Shown: positions 24,158-33,321, counted from the stretch's first letter. The stretch: 64,000 nucleotides of DNA from Micromonospora sp. MW-13 (GCF_003434305.1 NZ_QKKX01000005.1:1-64000), one strand, 5' to 3'. Notes: generated from the sequence alone by a model not told the origin. Made by a program: numbers and translations.

Positions 24158-25656
24158 TTTGCTCTCCAGAGTCTGATCACCGCGTACGAGCGCCAGGGGC
24201 GCCAGCGTCGCGCGTATCCGTCGAGGGTCTTCGGGTCGTCGGGGAGACCGAGCGCGGCGGCCCCGCGCCGCACGGCCAGGTCGGTGGGGAGCGGGACGTC
24301 GGGGTCGCCGAGGGCGCGCATGGCCACGTAGCCGGCCGTCCACGCGCCGATCCCGGGGACGGCGAGCAGCCGCCGCGCGGTCTCCTCCCGGTCGCCGCCC
24401 GGGTCGAGGTCCAACTCCCCGTCGACGACGGCCCGCGCCGCCGCCCGGATCGTCTCCCGTCGCCCCGCCGGCATCCGGAACCCGCGGTCGGCGATCCCCA
24501 ACACCTCCTCCGCCGACGGAAACCCCCACCCCCGACCCGGCCCCCTGGGTTGATCAAGAGGTTGGCGTCCCGGAGGAGCGGGTTCGGCGACGCAGACCTC
24601 TTGATCACCCGGAGCGGGGGTGGAGGGTGGGAGGAGGAGGTGGGTGAGGGTGGTTCGGGCCGAGGTGACCGAGACCTGTTGGCCGACGATGGCGCGGACG
24701 AGCATCTCGAAGCCGTCGACGGCGCGCGGGACGCGGATCCCGGGCTCCGCCGCCACCAGCGGGGCGAGGGCGGGGTCGGCGGCGAGGGTGCCGTCCACGG
24801 CGGCCGGGTCGGCGTCGAGGTCGAGCAGCCGGCGGCACCGGGCCACTGCCGGGGCCAGGTCACGCATGTCGGCCAGCCGCAGCGTGGCCGCCACGTGCCC
24901 GGCCACCGGGGTCAGCGCCACCTCCGCCGCGCCGTGCGGCAGCCGCAACCTCCGGTGGTACGTCCCGTCGCGCACCTCCTCCACCCCGGGCAGGGCCCGC
25001 AGCGCGAGGAAGTCCAGCAGCGCCGCCGAGTGCAACGGCGGCCGGTACGCCAGCCGCAGCGCGATCGTGCCGGGCCCGCCGGCCACGGGTGCCCGTCCCC
25101 GGGCGTTGCGCAGCTCCGACGGGGCGGCGGCGTAGACCTCACGGATCGTGTCGTTGAACTGCCGTACGCTGCCGAACCCGGCCGCGAACGCGACCTCGGC
25201 CATCCCGAGCCCGGTCGTCTCGATCAGGATCCGGGCGGTCTGCGCGCGCTGCGCCCGGGCCAGCGCCAGTGGCCCGGCGCCCAACTCGGCGCGCAGCATC
25301 CGGTGCAGGTGACGTTCGGTGTAGCCGAGCCGGACGGCCAGCCCCGGCACGCCGTCCCGGTCGACCACCCCGTCGGCGATCAGCCGCATGGCCCGCCCCA
25401 CCACGTCCGCCCGGACGTCCCACTGCGGCGAGCCCGGGGCGGCGTCCGGGCGGCAGCGGCGGCAGGCCCGCAGCCCGGCCCCCTGCGCGGCGGCGGCCGA
25501 CGGGAAGAACCGGACGTTGCGCCGCTTGGGCGTCATCGCCGGGCAGGACGGCCGGCAGTAGATCCCGGTCGACGTCACGCCCGTGTAGAACCAGCCGTCG
25601 AACCGTTGGTCACGGCTGTCGACCGCCCGGTAGCACCGCTCGAAGTCCAACTCCAC
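24154..25656 (-). CDS. Ada-AlkA fusion: alkylation-response regulator and 3-methyladenine glycosylase
   Basis: A 500-residue fusion. Residues 1-75 form the Ada zinc domain (Cys34, Cys38, Cys65, Cys68), where Cys34 should accept methyl groups from phosphotriesters. Residues about 85-185 are an AraC-type HTH. Residues about 195-500 are AlkA: FEMLVRAIVGQQVSVTSA, the hairpin LLAVPGIGAWTA and catalytic Asp459 (PLPTDL). The protein would sense methylation, activate its operon and excise alkylated purines. Residues about 350-370 come from a palindromic DNA element inserted in frame. The GTG start lies 7 bases after a -10-like CAGTAT. Confidence 0.92.
   Translation of the reverse strand: MELDFERCYRAVDSRDQRFDGWFYTGVTSTGIYCRPSCPAMTPKRRNVRFFPSAAAAQGAGLRACRRCRPDAAPGSPQWDVRADVVGRAMRLIADGVVDRDGVPGLAVRLGYTERHLHRMLRAELGAGPLALARAQRAQTARILIETTGLGMAEVAFAAGFGSVRQFNDTIREVYAAAPSELRNARGRAPVAGGPGTIALRLAYRPPLHSAALLDFLALRALPGVEEVRDGTYHRRLRLPHGAAEVALTPVAGHVAATLRLADMRDLAPAVARCRRLLDLDADPAAVDGTLAADPALAPLVAAEPGIRVPRAVDGFEMLVRAIVGQQVSVTSARTTLTHLLLPPSTPAPGDQEVCVAEPAPPGRQPLDQPRGPGRGWGFPSAEEVLGIADRGFRMPAGRRETIRAAARAVVDGELDLDPGGDREETARRLLAVPGIGAWTAGYVAMRALGDPDVPLPTDLAVRRGAAALGLPDDPKTLDGYARRWRPWRSYAVIRLWRAK
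24547..24610. repeat. Palindromic element inside alkA coding sequence
   Basis: A 64-bp imperfect palindrome: GGGTTGATCAAGAGGT at the left end and ACCTCTTGATCACCC at the right pair with one bulge, and the pairing continues inward (GGCGTC/GACGC). It is in frame and adds about 21 residues (GDQEVCVAEPAPPGRQ and on) at a surface position of AlkA. It looks like a small dispersed repeat unit; the outer GATCAAGAG also occurs in the hairpin after dapC. Confidence 0.65.
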
Positions 25657-25931
25657 GACACCGATACTGCCCCGCCGCCCGGCCCTCCGGCTCGCGGGAA
25701 TCGGACCTGGCCGTGAAGGTGGGCGAGGACCCCGCCCGGCGCATCCCGGCAGCGGATGGGTCCCCGGTCGACGCCCCGCGCCGATCGCGGTCGGCCCGAG
25801 GACGGGGCGGATCTCCCTGCGGGGCGTCCCAGCTCAAGCCGCCCGTCCCTGCTCCGGGAACGGAGATCCGGGCCGAAAGTGTCGGTAGGGGCCGGTACGG
25901 TCCCCGCCACCAACTCAAGAAGGGTGCGGCG
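25657..25931. other. Divergent spacer upstream of the Ada-AlkA operon
   Basis: The 275-base region holds a -10-like CAGTAT (25664-25669, minus strand) 7 bases before the ada-alkA GTG, which would suit a leaderless, self-regulated Ada promoter. On the plus side I see no clear promoter. Short stems only; nothing else recognised. Confidence 0.4.
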
Positions 25932-25964
25932 ATGGCGAGCGTGGCCGGGCGAGGTGTCCGTTGA
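25932..25964 (+). other. Ten-codon leader mini-ORF
   Basis: ATG with a nearby AGAAGG opens a frame reading MASVAGRGVR and stops with TGA overlapping the ATG of the next gene (TGATG). Its last codons contain GAGGTG, the ribosome binding site of that gene. It could serve translational coupling; it may also be chance. Confidence 0.35.
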
Positions 25965-26551
25965 TGCGGTCGGGGCGGGCGCGGCTCGACCGCACAGTGG
26001 TTCAGGGCTTCTACGACCGGATGCGGGCGGTCGCCCCGGCGGCGTACGGCGCGATGGAGCGGGACCGGACCGGCGACCCGGGGCGGGCGTTCCGGGACAC
26101 GGCCTGCGGCCGGCTCGCCGCGTCACTCGACGCCGCCGGCCTGCGCGCCCTCGGCATGTGGGCGCACCACTGGTGCATGCGCTTCTACGACGACGACACG
26201 CGGGTGGGGCTGCGCCTGGTCCGGGAGATCGCCGGCCGCTCCGGGCTGGGCTGGACGGTCGACGAGGTGCGCTGGATGCTCGGCGAGTCCGCGGCGGCCG
26301 GCCCGTCCGCCGCCTACCGGTTCACGCTGCCGGCCGCGGCGGCCCACGAACTGCCGCCAGCGGTCCGCGGTGAGTTCACGACCCACGAGCTGTCCGGGGC
26401 CACCGGCCGCGAGCTGCCCACCGGGGAGCGGTCCGGGACCGCGCGCGGCTCGGCCGGCACCGGGCGGGAGGCTGCCGCCGGGAGGGGGGCTGCCCCCGGG
26501 CGGGGGGCCGGCGGGCCGGCCGCCGGGGAACAGCGCCTGCTGGCCGGCTGA
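25964..26551 (+). CDS. Hypothetical protein with low-complexity tail
   Basis: I do not recognise this 195-residue protein. The first 115 residues look like a compact globular domain (FYDRMRAVAPAAYGAMERD, then RALGMWAHHWCMRFYDDDTR, then GWTVDEVRWMLG), rich in His, Trp and Arg. From about residue 120 it becomes Ala/Gly/Arg/Pro-rich and overlaps, on the opposite strand, the 3' end of the EamA transporter gene for 238 bases. I chose the ATG preceded by GAGGTG. Either tail may be non-functional read-through. Confidence 0.6.
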   Translation: MRSGRARLDRTVVQGFYDRMRAVAPAAYGAMERDRTGDPGRAFRDTACGRLAASLDAAGLRALGMWAHHWCMRFYDDDTRVGLRLVREIAGRSGLGWTVDEVRWMLGESAAAGPSAAYRFTLPAAAAHELPPAVRGEFTTHELSGATGRELPTGERSGTARGSAGTGREAAAGRGAAPGRGAGGPAAGEQRLLAG

Positions 26552-27462
26552 CCCGACGCGGTTCGGGGTGTCCCGGCCCGGCGGGCGGCGCCGGGTGTCG
26601 CGCTCCGGGACAGCGTGGGCAGTTGGCCGACGATCGTCGCGGCGACCGCGACCGCGAAGCCGGTGAGTTGCGTCGGGCTCAGCGACTGGCCCAGCGCGAG
26701 CCACCCGAGCGCGGCGGCGGTCAGCGGGCTGAGCGCACCGAGCACGGAGACCTGCGTCAGCGGCAGCCGGGCCGCGCCCCGGAACCAGAGGGCGTACGCG
26801 AGGGCGGTGCCGACCAGCCCGAGCCAGGCGTACCCGAGCAGGGCCGGGCCGTCGACGGGCGGCGGCGGTCCCTCGACCGCGACCGCCAGTGGCGCGATCA
26901 GCAGGCCCCCGGCGGTGAGTTGCCAACTCGTCGCGGCGAGGGTGCCGACGCCGGCCGGGCGGCCCCACCGGCGGGTCAGCACCAGCCCGGCCGCCATCGC
27001 GGCGGTGCCGGTCAGCCCGGCGGCCACGCCGAGCGGGTCGACCCCGGCGCCCGGGCGGAGCACGACCAGGGCCACGCCCAGCGGGGCGGCGAACGCGGCG
27101 AGCAGCGCGGGCGGCCGGGACCGTTCGCCGAGGGCGAGCACGGTCAGCCCGGCGACCAGCAGCGGCTGCGCCGCGCCGAGCACGGCGGCGGTGCCGCCGG
27201 GCAGCCGGTAGGCGGCGTAGAAGAGCAGCGGGAAGAACGCGCCGATGTTGAGCGCGCCGAGCAGGGCGGCCCGCCACCACCAGTCCCCGTGCGGGCGGCG
27301 CCGGGTCAGGGCGAGCAGCAGCAGCCCGGCCGGGAGCGCCCGGAGCACCCCGGACCAGAGCGGCCGGTCGGGCGGCAGCAGTTCGGAGGTGACCAGGTAG
27401 GTGGTGCCCCAGGCGGCGGGCGCGGCGGCGGTCGCCAGCAGGTCGGCGGTACGTCGGCTCAT
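26314..27462 (-). CDS. EamA/DMT-family metabolite exporter
   Basis: An inner-membrane drug/metabolite transporter (RhaT/YdcZ-like) with two EamA repeats (about 8-130 and 150-285) and ten predicted helices; APAAWGTTYLVTSELLP and LGAAQPLLVAGL are typical. Residues after about 290 form a 90-residue Pro/Ala/Ser-rich tail absent from most relatives and antisense to the neighbouring hypothetical gene. It shares a divergent promoter with a MarR-type regulator that probably controls it. The substrate is unknown. Confidence 0.88.
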   Translation of the reverse strand: MSRRTADLLATAAAPAAWGTTYLVTSELLPPDRPLWSGVLRALPAGLLLLALTRRRPHGDWWWRAALLGALNIGAFFPLLFYAAYRLPGGTAAVLGAAQPLLVAGLTVLALGERSRPPALLAAFAAPLGVALVVLRPGAGVDPLGVAAGLTGTAAMAAGLVLTRRWGRPAGVGTLAATSWQLTAGGLLIAPLAVAVEGPPPPVDGPALLGYAWLGLVGTALAYALWFRGAARLPLTQVSVLGALSPLTAAALGWLALGQSLSPTQLTGFAVAVAATIVGQLPTLSRSATPGAARRAGTPRTASGQPASRRCSPAAGPPAPRPGAAPLPAAASRPVPAEPRAVPDRSPVGSSRPVAPDSSWVVNSPRTAGGSSWAAAAGSVNR

Positions 27463-27476
27463 GGCGGCGCCAATCG

Positions 27477-27506
27477 TTAGATGCTAAGTAGCTTAGCGCT
27501 AAGCTA
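27477..27506. promoter_or_regulatory. Paired palindromic operators in the MarR/EamA divergent promoter
   Basis: An 18-bp perfect palindrome TAGCTTAGCGCTAAGCTA is preceded 2 bases away by TTAGATGCTAA, which repeats the TTAG...CTAA half-sites. The A+T-rich block stands out in this GC-rich DNA and lies 14-44 bases upstream of the EamA gene. It is probably where the MarR protein binds to repress both genes. Confidence 0.65.
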
Positions 27507-27543
27507 ATCACCGTCGAGTGAACCGCGCCAGTGCGAGGTGCGG

Positions 27544-27549
27544 CACAAT
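27544..27549 (+). promoter_or_regulatory. -10 element for leaderless marR-type transcript
   Basis: CACAAT ends 6 bases before the GTG start of the MarR-type gene, as expected for a leaderless message. The operators lie 38-67 bases upstream of it. Confidence 0.4.
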
Positions 27550-27555
27550 GCCGGG

Positions 27556-28056
27556 GTGACCGAGCGGGACGACGTGGACGCCATCGTCGAGCAGTGGCGC
27601 CGGGAACGGCCCGGGATGCGCCCCGAGCCGATGGCCGTGTTCGGCCGGATCTACCGCCTCGCCCGGCTGGTCGGCGACGAGCAGGAGAAGGTCTACGCCG
27701 GCTGGGGCCTGAGCCGGGGCGAGTTCGACGTGCTGGCGGCCCTGCGCCGGGCCGGCCCCCCGTACACGCTCGCGCCGAAGGCGCTGGCCGCCGGGCTGAT
27801 GCTCACCTCCGGCGGGATGACCGGCCGGCTCGACCGGCTGGAGCGGGCCGAGCTGGTCCGCCGCGCCCCCGACCCGGCCGACCGCCGGGGCCTCCAGGTC
27901 ACCCTGACCGACGCCGGCCGGCGCGCCGTCGAGGAGGCCGCCGACGCGGGCCTCGCCGTGCAGCGCCGCCTGCTCGACGGCCTCCCGGCGCCGGACCGGG
28001 CCCGGCTCGCCGACCTGCTGCGCACCCTGCTCGCCGCCGCCGAACCCCGTCCCTGA
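27556..28056 (+). CDS. MarR-family transcriptional regulator
   Basis: A 166-residue winged-helix repressor. The core (about residues 35-130) has the MarR pattern LSRGEFDVLAALRRAG, the recognition segment LTSGGMTGRLDRLERAELVRR and the wing DPADRRGLQVTLTDAGR. A dimerization helix closes the protein. I chose the GTG at VTERDD because a -10-like element sits 6 bases upstream; a GTG 6 codons earlier is the alternative. It probably represses itself and the divergent EamA exporter. Confidence 0.92.
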   Translation: MTERDDVDAIVEQWRRERPGMRPEPMAVFGRIYRLARLVGDEQEKVYAGWGLSRGEFDVLAALRRAGPPYTLAPKALAAGLMLTSGGMTGRLDRLERAELVRRAPDPADRRGLQVTLTDAGRRAVEEAADAGLAVQRRLLDGLPAPDRARLADLLRTLLAAAEPRP

Positions 28057-28087
28057 GACTTTCGACCGCCCGAGGAGAGGACCCGCC

Positions 28088-28822
28088 GTGCCCGCCAGCG
28101 AGCCGACCATCATCGCCACCAGCATGGGCTTCTTCAGCCGCCGCCGAGGCCCGAACGACCTGCGCCCCGGGCCGGTCTTCGAGCTGGCCGCCGAGCTGGC
28201 CCAGGCCGGCCCCGAGCCGCGGCTGTGCTACCTCGGCCAGGCGGTCGGCGACCGGGACGCCTCGATCGCCGCCGTCCACGCGGCGTTCGCCGGCACCCGG
28301 TTCCGGGCGTCGCACCTGGCGCTGTTCCCGATGCCGAACGTCGACGACGTCCGGGCCCACCTGCTCGCCCAGGACGTGATCTGGGTCGGCGGCGGCAGCG
28401 TGGCCAACCTGTGCGCGGTGTGGCGGGTGCACGGGCTCGACGAGATCCTGCACGAGTGCTGGCAGGCCGGGGTGGTGCTGGCCGGGGTCTCCGCCGGCTC
28501 GATCTGCTGGCACCTCGGCGGCGCCACCGACAGCTTCGGCCCCCGGCTGCGCGGCTTCACTGACGGCCTGGGCTGGCTGCCGTACGGCAACGGGGTGCAC
28601 TACGACAGCGAGGACCAGCGGCGACCGCTGATGCACGCGCTGGTCGCCGACGGCACGCTGCCGACCAGCCACTGCACCGACGACGGGGTCGGGCTGGTCT
28701 ACCGGGGCGTCCGGCTGGTCGAGGCGGTCGCCGACCGCGCGGGCGTCGCGGCGTACGAACTCGTCCGTCGCGGGGACGGCGGCGTCCGGGAGACCCGGAT
28801 CGAGCCGCGTCTGCTGAGCTGA
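28088..28822 (+). CDS. Peptidase E-like protein (peptidase S51)
   Basis: A 244-residue cytoplasmic protein of the S51 family (dipeptidase E / cyanophycinase-like). The nucleophile elbow is GVSAGSICW with Ser135, preceded by the strand DVIWVGGGSVANL; His171 (GVHYDSE) is the likely triad partner. PepE hydrolyses Asp-X dipeptides; the substrate here is inferred only from family. GTG start with GGAGAGG upstream. It begins 31 bases after the MarR gene and could be cotranscribed with it. Confidence 0.82.
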   Translation: MPASEPTIIATSMGFFSRRRGPNDLRPGPVFELAAELAQAGPEPRLCYLGQAVGDRDASIAAVHAAFAGTRFRASHLALFPMPNVDDVRAHLLAQDVIWVGGGSVANLCAVWRVHGLDEILHECWQAGVVLAGVSAGSICWHLGGATDSFGPRLRGFTDGLGWLPYGNGVHYDSEDQRRPLMHALVADGTLPTSHCTDDGVGLVYRGVRLVEAVADRAGVAAYELVRRGDGGVRETRIEPRLLS

Positions 28823-28847
28823 CCGGAGACGGCGGGTGCCGGCCGCG

Positions 28848-28853
28848 TAGACT
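28848..28853 (+). promoter_or_regulatory. -10 element for leaderless ychF transcript
   Basis: TAGACT lies 8 bases before the ychF GTG; no ribosome binding site is visible, so the message is probably leaderless. Confidence 0.45.
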
Positions 28854-28861
28854 GGCCGCCC

Positions 28862-29947
<1,086 letters not shown>

Positions 29948-30008
29948 ATCCGGGCCGGTACGCCATCGGTTGATCGACAGTCAGGCCGGTGCGCTGCATG
30001 ATGGCGTG

Positions 30009-30635
30009 ATGCGAACTCGGCTGCTCTTCGTCCGACACGGCGAGTCGGTGCACCAGGTCGACGGTGTCGTGGGTGGCCCGCACGGCTGCCGGGGACTGAC
30101 CGACGCGGGCCATCAGCAGGCGCACCGGCTGGCCGACCGGCTCGGCGAGGAGCTCTCGGCCGCCGGCCCGGTGGCCGTCTACTCCTCGGTGCTGCGCCGG
30201 GCGGTGGAGACCGCGTGGCCCATCGCCGGGGCGTTGGGCGTCAGCCCGGTGGCGGACTGCGGGCTGTGCGCCTGGCACACCCCGCCGTACGCCGACGGCC
30301 TGTCGACGACCCGGTTCCAGACCGACCACGCGACGGCGGGCGGTGGGGTGTTCCGGCCGTTCGAGGAGGGCAACGAGACCTGGGCGGAGCTGGTCGTACG
30401 GGTCAGTCGCGCGATCATGGACATCGCGCACCGGCACCGGGGCGGCACCGTCGTGCTGGTCGGGCACACCGAGACGGTCGAGGGCTCCTTCCACGCCCTC
30501 GCCGGTCAACCGGTCTTCCGGGCGTTCGACATGGCGGTGGCCCCGGCCTCGATCACCGAGTGGAGCACCGACGACGACCCCACCGGCTGGCCGCCGGCCC
30601 GGTGGACCCTGCGCCGCTTCAGCGACGTCTCCTGA
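30009..30635 (+). CDS. Histidine phosphatase superfamily protein
   Basis: A phosphoglycerate-mutase-like phosphatase of 208 residues. The phosphate pocket is LLFVRHGES with catalytic His10; a second His is in VVLVGHTETVEG, and arginines in SSVLRRAVETA fit the family. The substrate is unknown. I chose the ATG immediately before RTRLLFVRHGE. It follows ychF by about 60 bases, and an alpha/beta hydrolase gene follows 35 bases later on the same strand. Confidence 0.85.
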   Translation: MRTRLLFVRHGESVHQVDGVVGGPHGCRGLTDAGHQQAHRLADRLGEELSAAGPVAVYSSVLRRAVETAWPIAGALGVSPVADCGLCAWHTPPYADGLSTTRFQTDHATAGGGVFRPFEEGNETWAELVVRVSRAIMDIAHRHRGGTVVLVGHTETVEGSFHALAGQPVFRAFDMAVAPASITEWSTDDDPTGWPPARWTLRRFSDVS

Positions 30636-30670
30636 CGCCCGGAAAGCGGCGGACCCGGTGGGATGTCGGC

Positions 30671-31560
30671 GTGGAGCTTGAACTCGACGGTGCCGGGGTG
30701 CGGTTGGCGGCCACGCTGGACCTGCCGGTCGGCCCGGTGCGGGGCGGGATGGTGGTGCTGCACGGGGCCGGAGCCGGGCACCGGTCGTACTTCTGTTACG
30801 AACACCTGGCCCGGCTGCTGCCCGGCGCGGGGATCGCGGTGCTGCGCTTCGACCGCCGGCCCGGGGTGGACGGTCACGACGTTCCGCTGACCGACCAGGC
30901 CGCCGACGCGGTCGCCGCGATCGACGTGCTGCGCCGGCACGCCGGCGACGTGCCGGTCGGGCTTTGGGGGCTGAGTCAGGGCGCGTGGACCGCGCCGCTG
31001 ACCGCCGCGCTCCGCCCGGACCTGGTCGCCTTCCTCGTGCTCGTCTCCTCCAGCGGGGTCAGCCCCGCCGCCCAGATGCGCTACGGCACCGCCGAACAAC
31101 TCCGCCTGCACGGCTACGGCGACGCGGACCGGGCCGAGCTGGGCCGGCTGCGGGCCACGGTGGAGGCGTACCTGCGGGGCGACCTCGACCGCGCGACCGC
31201 GCAGGCCGCCGTCGACCGCGCCGCCGAGCGCCCCTGGTTCCCGCTGGTCTACCTGCCGCGCGAGCTGCCCGACCAGCCGGGCACCTGGCGCGACATGGAC
31301 TTCGACCCGGCCCCGGTGTTCGCCCGGGTGGCCTGCCCGGTGCTGTTCTACGGTACGACCGACGCGTGGGTCCCGATCGACGCCAGCGTCACCGCCTGGC
31401 GGCGGGCCACCGCCGCAGCCCCACCCCGCCCACCGTCTGCCGGCTCGATGGCTGCGACCACTATCCCACCCTCGACGGGGGCGAGGACCTCGACAGCATC
31501 AGCCCGCAGTACGCCGCCACCATGCTGAGCTGGCTGGACGCCCTGCTGCCCGCCGGTTAG
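30671..31560 (+). pseudogene. Alpha/beta hydrolase with a frameshift near the 3' end
   Basis: The first frame (from GTG) gives an alpha/beta hydrolase: VVLHGAGAGHRS oxyanion region, nucleophile elbow GLWGLSQGAW with Ser102, and the acidic strand VLFYGTTDAWVPID. About base 31410-31440, within C-runs, the coding signal jumps to the next frame, which carries CRLDGCDHYPTLDGG with the catalytic His and the natural end MLSWLDALLPAG. The original frame ends early at 31528. A one-base loss explains the shift, either a real mutation or a sequence error. Without it the product lacks its catalytic His. Confidence 0.75.
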
Positions 31561-31569
31561 GGGCTGGGG

Positions 31570-32286
31570 TCACGCGCGCAGCGCGTCCTCGACCCCGGTC
31601 TCCCGGCGGCCGAGGTGGACCGGGTCGCGGCCGGACAGCAGGTCCACCGCGGCCTTCACGCAGGCGCCGTACTCGCGGGTGGAGCTGATCCGCCACGTCC
31701 GGCCGTACTCGCGGGCGGTCTCGTCGCCGACGCCGCTGGCGTCGACGCCGAGCCGCCGGCACACCGCCACGGCGCGGGGCAGGTGGAAGGACTGGGTCAC
31801 CACCGTCGCCCGCTCCACCCCGAAGATCCGCTTCGCGCGGGCGCACGAGTCGTACGTGTCGAAGCCGGCGTAGTCCAGCACCACCTTCTCCGCCGGCACG
31901 CCCTGGCCGAGCAGCCAGCGCCGCATCGCGGTCGGCTCGTCGTAGTCCGGGTTCATGTTGTCGCCGGAGAGCAGGATGGCGCGCACCTTGCCGGCGGTGA
32001 GCAGCCGTTGCGCGATCTCCAGCCGGGCGGTGAGGAACGGCGACGGGGTCCCGTCGGGGTGGACCTTGGTGCCCAGCACCAGGGCGACCGGCGCCTCGGG
32101 GACGTCCTGCTCGGCGAAGATGTGCCCCTCCGCGCCGCCGCGCACCCACCCGACGCTGGCCACGGTGCCCCCGGTCAGGAGCGCCGCGCCGACGACGGCC
32201 GCGACGACGGCGCGGCGCAGCCAGCGCGTACGCCGGCCGTCGGCCGAGCGTAGCCTTCGGATCAGAGTGGAGAATCGACCCCGCAT
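31570..32286 (-). CDS. SanA/YdcF-like DUF218 protein
   Basis: A membrane-anchored protein of 238 residues: an Arg-rich N-terminus, one helix (VVAAVVGAALLTGGTVASVGW), then an external DUF218 domain (VALVLGTKVHPDGTPSPFLTARLE, then AILLSGDN, then DTYDSCARAKRIFGV and VVTQSFHLPRAVAVCRRLG). SanA relatives affect envelope permeability and vancomycin sensitivity in enterobacteria; the role here is unknown. It converges with the hydrolase gene, 9 bases apart. Confidence 0.85.
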   Translation of the reverse strand: MRGRFSTLIRRLRSADGRRTRWLRRAVVAAVVGAALLTGGTVASVGWVRGGAEGHIFAEQDVPEAPVALVLGTKVHPDGTPSPFLTARLEIAQRLLTAGKVRAILLSGDNMNPDYDEPTAMRRWLLGQGVPAEKVVLDYAGFDTYDSCARAKRIFGVERATVVTQSFHLPRAVAVCRRLGVDASGVGDETAREYGRTWRISSTREYGACVKAAVDLLSGRDPVHLGRRETGVEDALRA

Positions 32287-32436
32287 GGGGCAAGTATCCC
32301 AGGGCCGCCCAACAACTGATCTTGCCCGCCGGCGGCCCGGATCACCGCCCGTCCCCCGTTGCGGGGAAACGGCACGATCTCTCTGGCGAGACCGAAACGC
32401 TGAGCCGCCAGGTGGTGGCGGTGCCGCCCAGGCGGG

Positions 32437-32850
32437 TCAGGCCGGTGGGTAGAACAGTTCGGTCTCGTCGCCTGGCAGGACCTCCACGTCGCCCTTCAGA
32501 CCACGCACCTCAAAGACCGGTACGCCCTCGTCGAGCTGCATGGCCCGGCGCTCGTCCGCGCTCGGCATGCGCGCGCGGACGGTGGCCCCCTGCGGCAATT
32601 CCACCTGCCGCAGCCGGGGCACCTCCCGGACGTAGCTGCCGTGTCCGCGCACCGTGACGACAAGTCCCTCGGAGCGCAGCAGCGAGATCGCCATCCGGAC
32701 CGCCTCGCGGCCGATCCCGTACTCCTGGGTCAGCCGCGCCTCGCTCGGCAGTGCGGAACCGGGTGTCAGCTCGCCGGATTTGATCCGCTGTCGCAGCAGG
32801 CCGGCGAGCTGCACATAGACCGGAGTGTGCGAGCGCGGATCGATGGTCAT
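32437..32850 (-). CDS. GntR-family regulator, short form
   Basis: A 137-residue regulator. The N-terminal winged HTH (about 8-75: YVQLAGLLRQRIKSGELTPG, LPSEARLTQEYGIGREAVRMA, GLVVTVRGHGSYV) is a standard GntR domain. The remaining 60 residues are too short for a UTRA or FCD effector domain and carry EVPRLRQVELPQGATVRARMP, so ligand sensing is doubtful or reduced. It is divergent from the DivIVA-like gene. Confidence 0.85.
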   Translation of the reverse strand: MTIDPRSHTPVYVQLAGLLRQRIKSGELTPGSALPSEARLTQEYGIGREAVRMAISLLRSEGLVVTVRGHGSYVREVPRLRQVELPQGATVRARMPSADERRAMQLDEGVPVFEVRGLKGDVEVLPGDETELFYPPA

Positions 32851-33000
32851 GGCGTAGAGCCTTGTTCCCCCGTGGCCCAGAGTGGTTGTGCCCCTGAGCC
32901 CCTGCCCGTATAGTCGCAGTCACTTCAGGTGATCGGGTGGGAACGCTGAGGTGCGTCGCCCAATCGGTTGGAACGGGTCCCGTACACAGAGGGGTGGTTG

Positions 33001-33321
33001 GTGGTGCGCGGCTTCTTCAGGTGGTCCGGCGGATCCGGGCGGGCGTCGTGGAGGCGCGGGGCGTCGCCCTGCCCGCGCTCCTCGACATCCGTGTCGCTGC
33101 TGCCCTGGCAGGTGCGGACGCAGCGGTTCCGGCCGGCCCGGTTCGGGCGACGTGGTCTGGACCCGGGGGAGGTGCAGGCGTTCCTGGACCGGGTGGCCAC
33201 CGAACTGGCCATCCACTACGACGCGCTGCGGGCGGCCCGGCTGGAGACGGCACGGCTCGGCTGCGAGGTGCGGCGTCTGCGCGCCGCGCAGGCTCGCCGA
33301 CCCAACGCGGGGCGGCACTGA
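33001..33321 (+). CDS. Small DivIVA-domain protein
   Basis: A 106-residue protein. The middle and C-terminus read FRPARFGRRGLDPGEVQAFL and then RVATELAIHYDALRAARLE, the DivIVA/Wag31 N-terminal lipid-binding and coiled-coil signature, ending with an Arg-rich helix. The first 45 residues are Arg/Ser/Trp-rich. A full DivIVA would continue with a long coiled coil, so this is a minimal paralog. GTG start with GAGGGG 7 bases before; a second GTG is adjacent. Its stop overlaps the next ATG by one base. Confidence 0.65.
   Translation: MVRGFFRWSGGSGRASWRRGASPCPRSSTSVSLLPWQVRTQRFRPARFGRRGLDPGEVQAFLDRVATELAIHYDALRAARLETARLGCEVRRLRAAQARRPNAGRH

Noticed and set aside
32352-32380. CRISPR-like repeat piece (CCCCGTTGCGGGG)
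   Set aside because: It occurs once, with no regularly spaced copies and no cas genes; it is a short hairpin.
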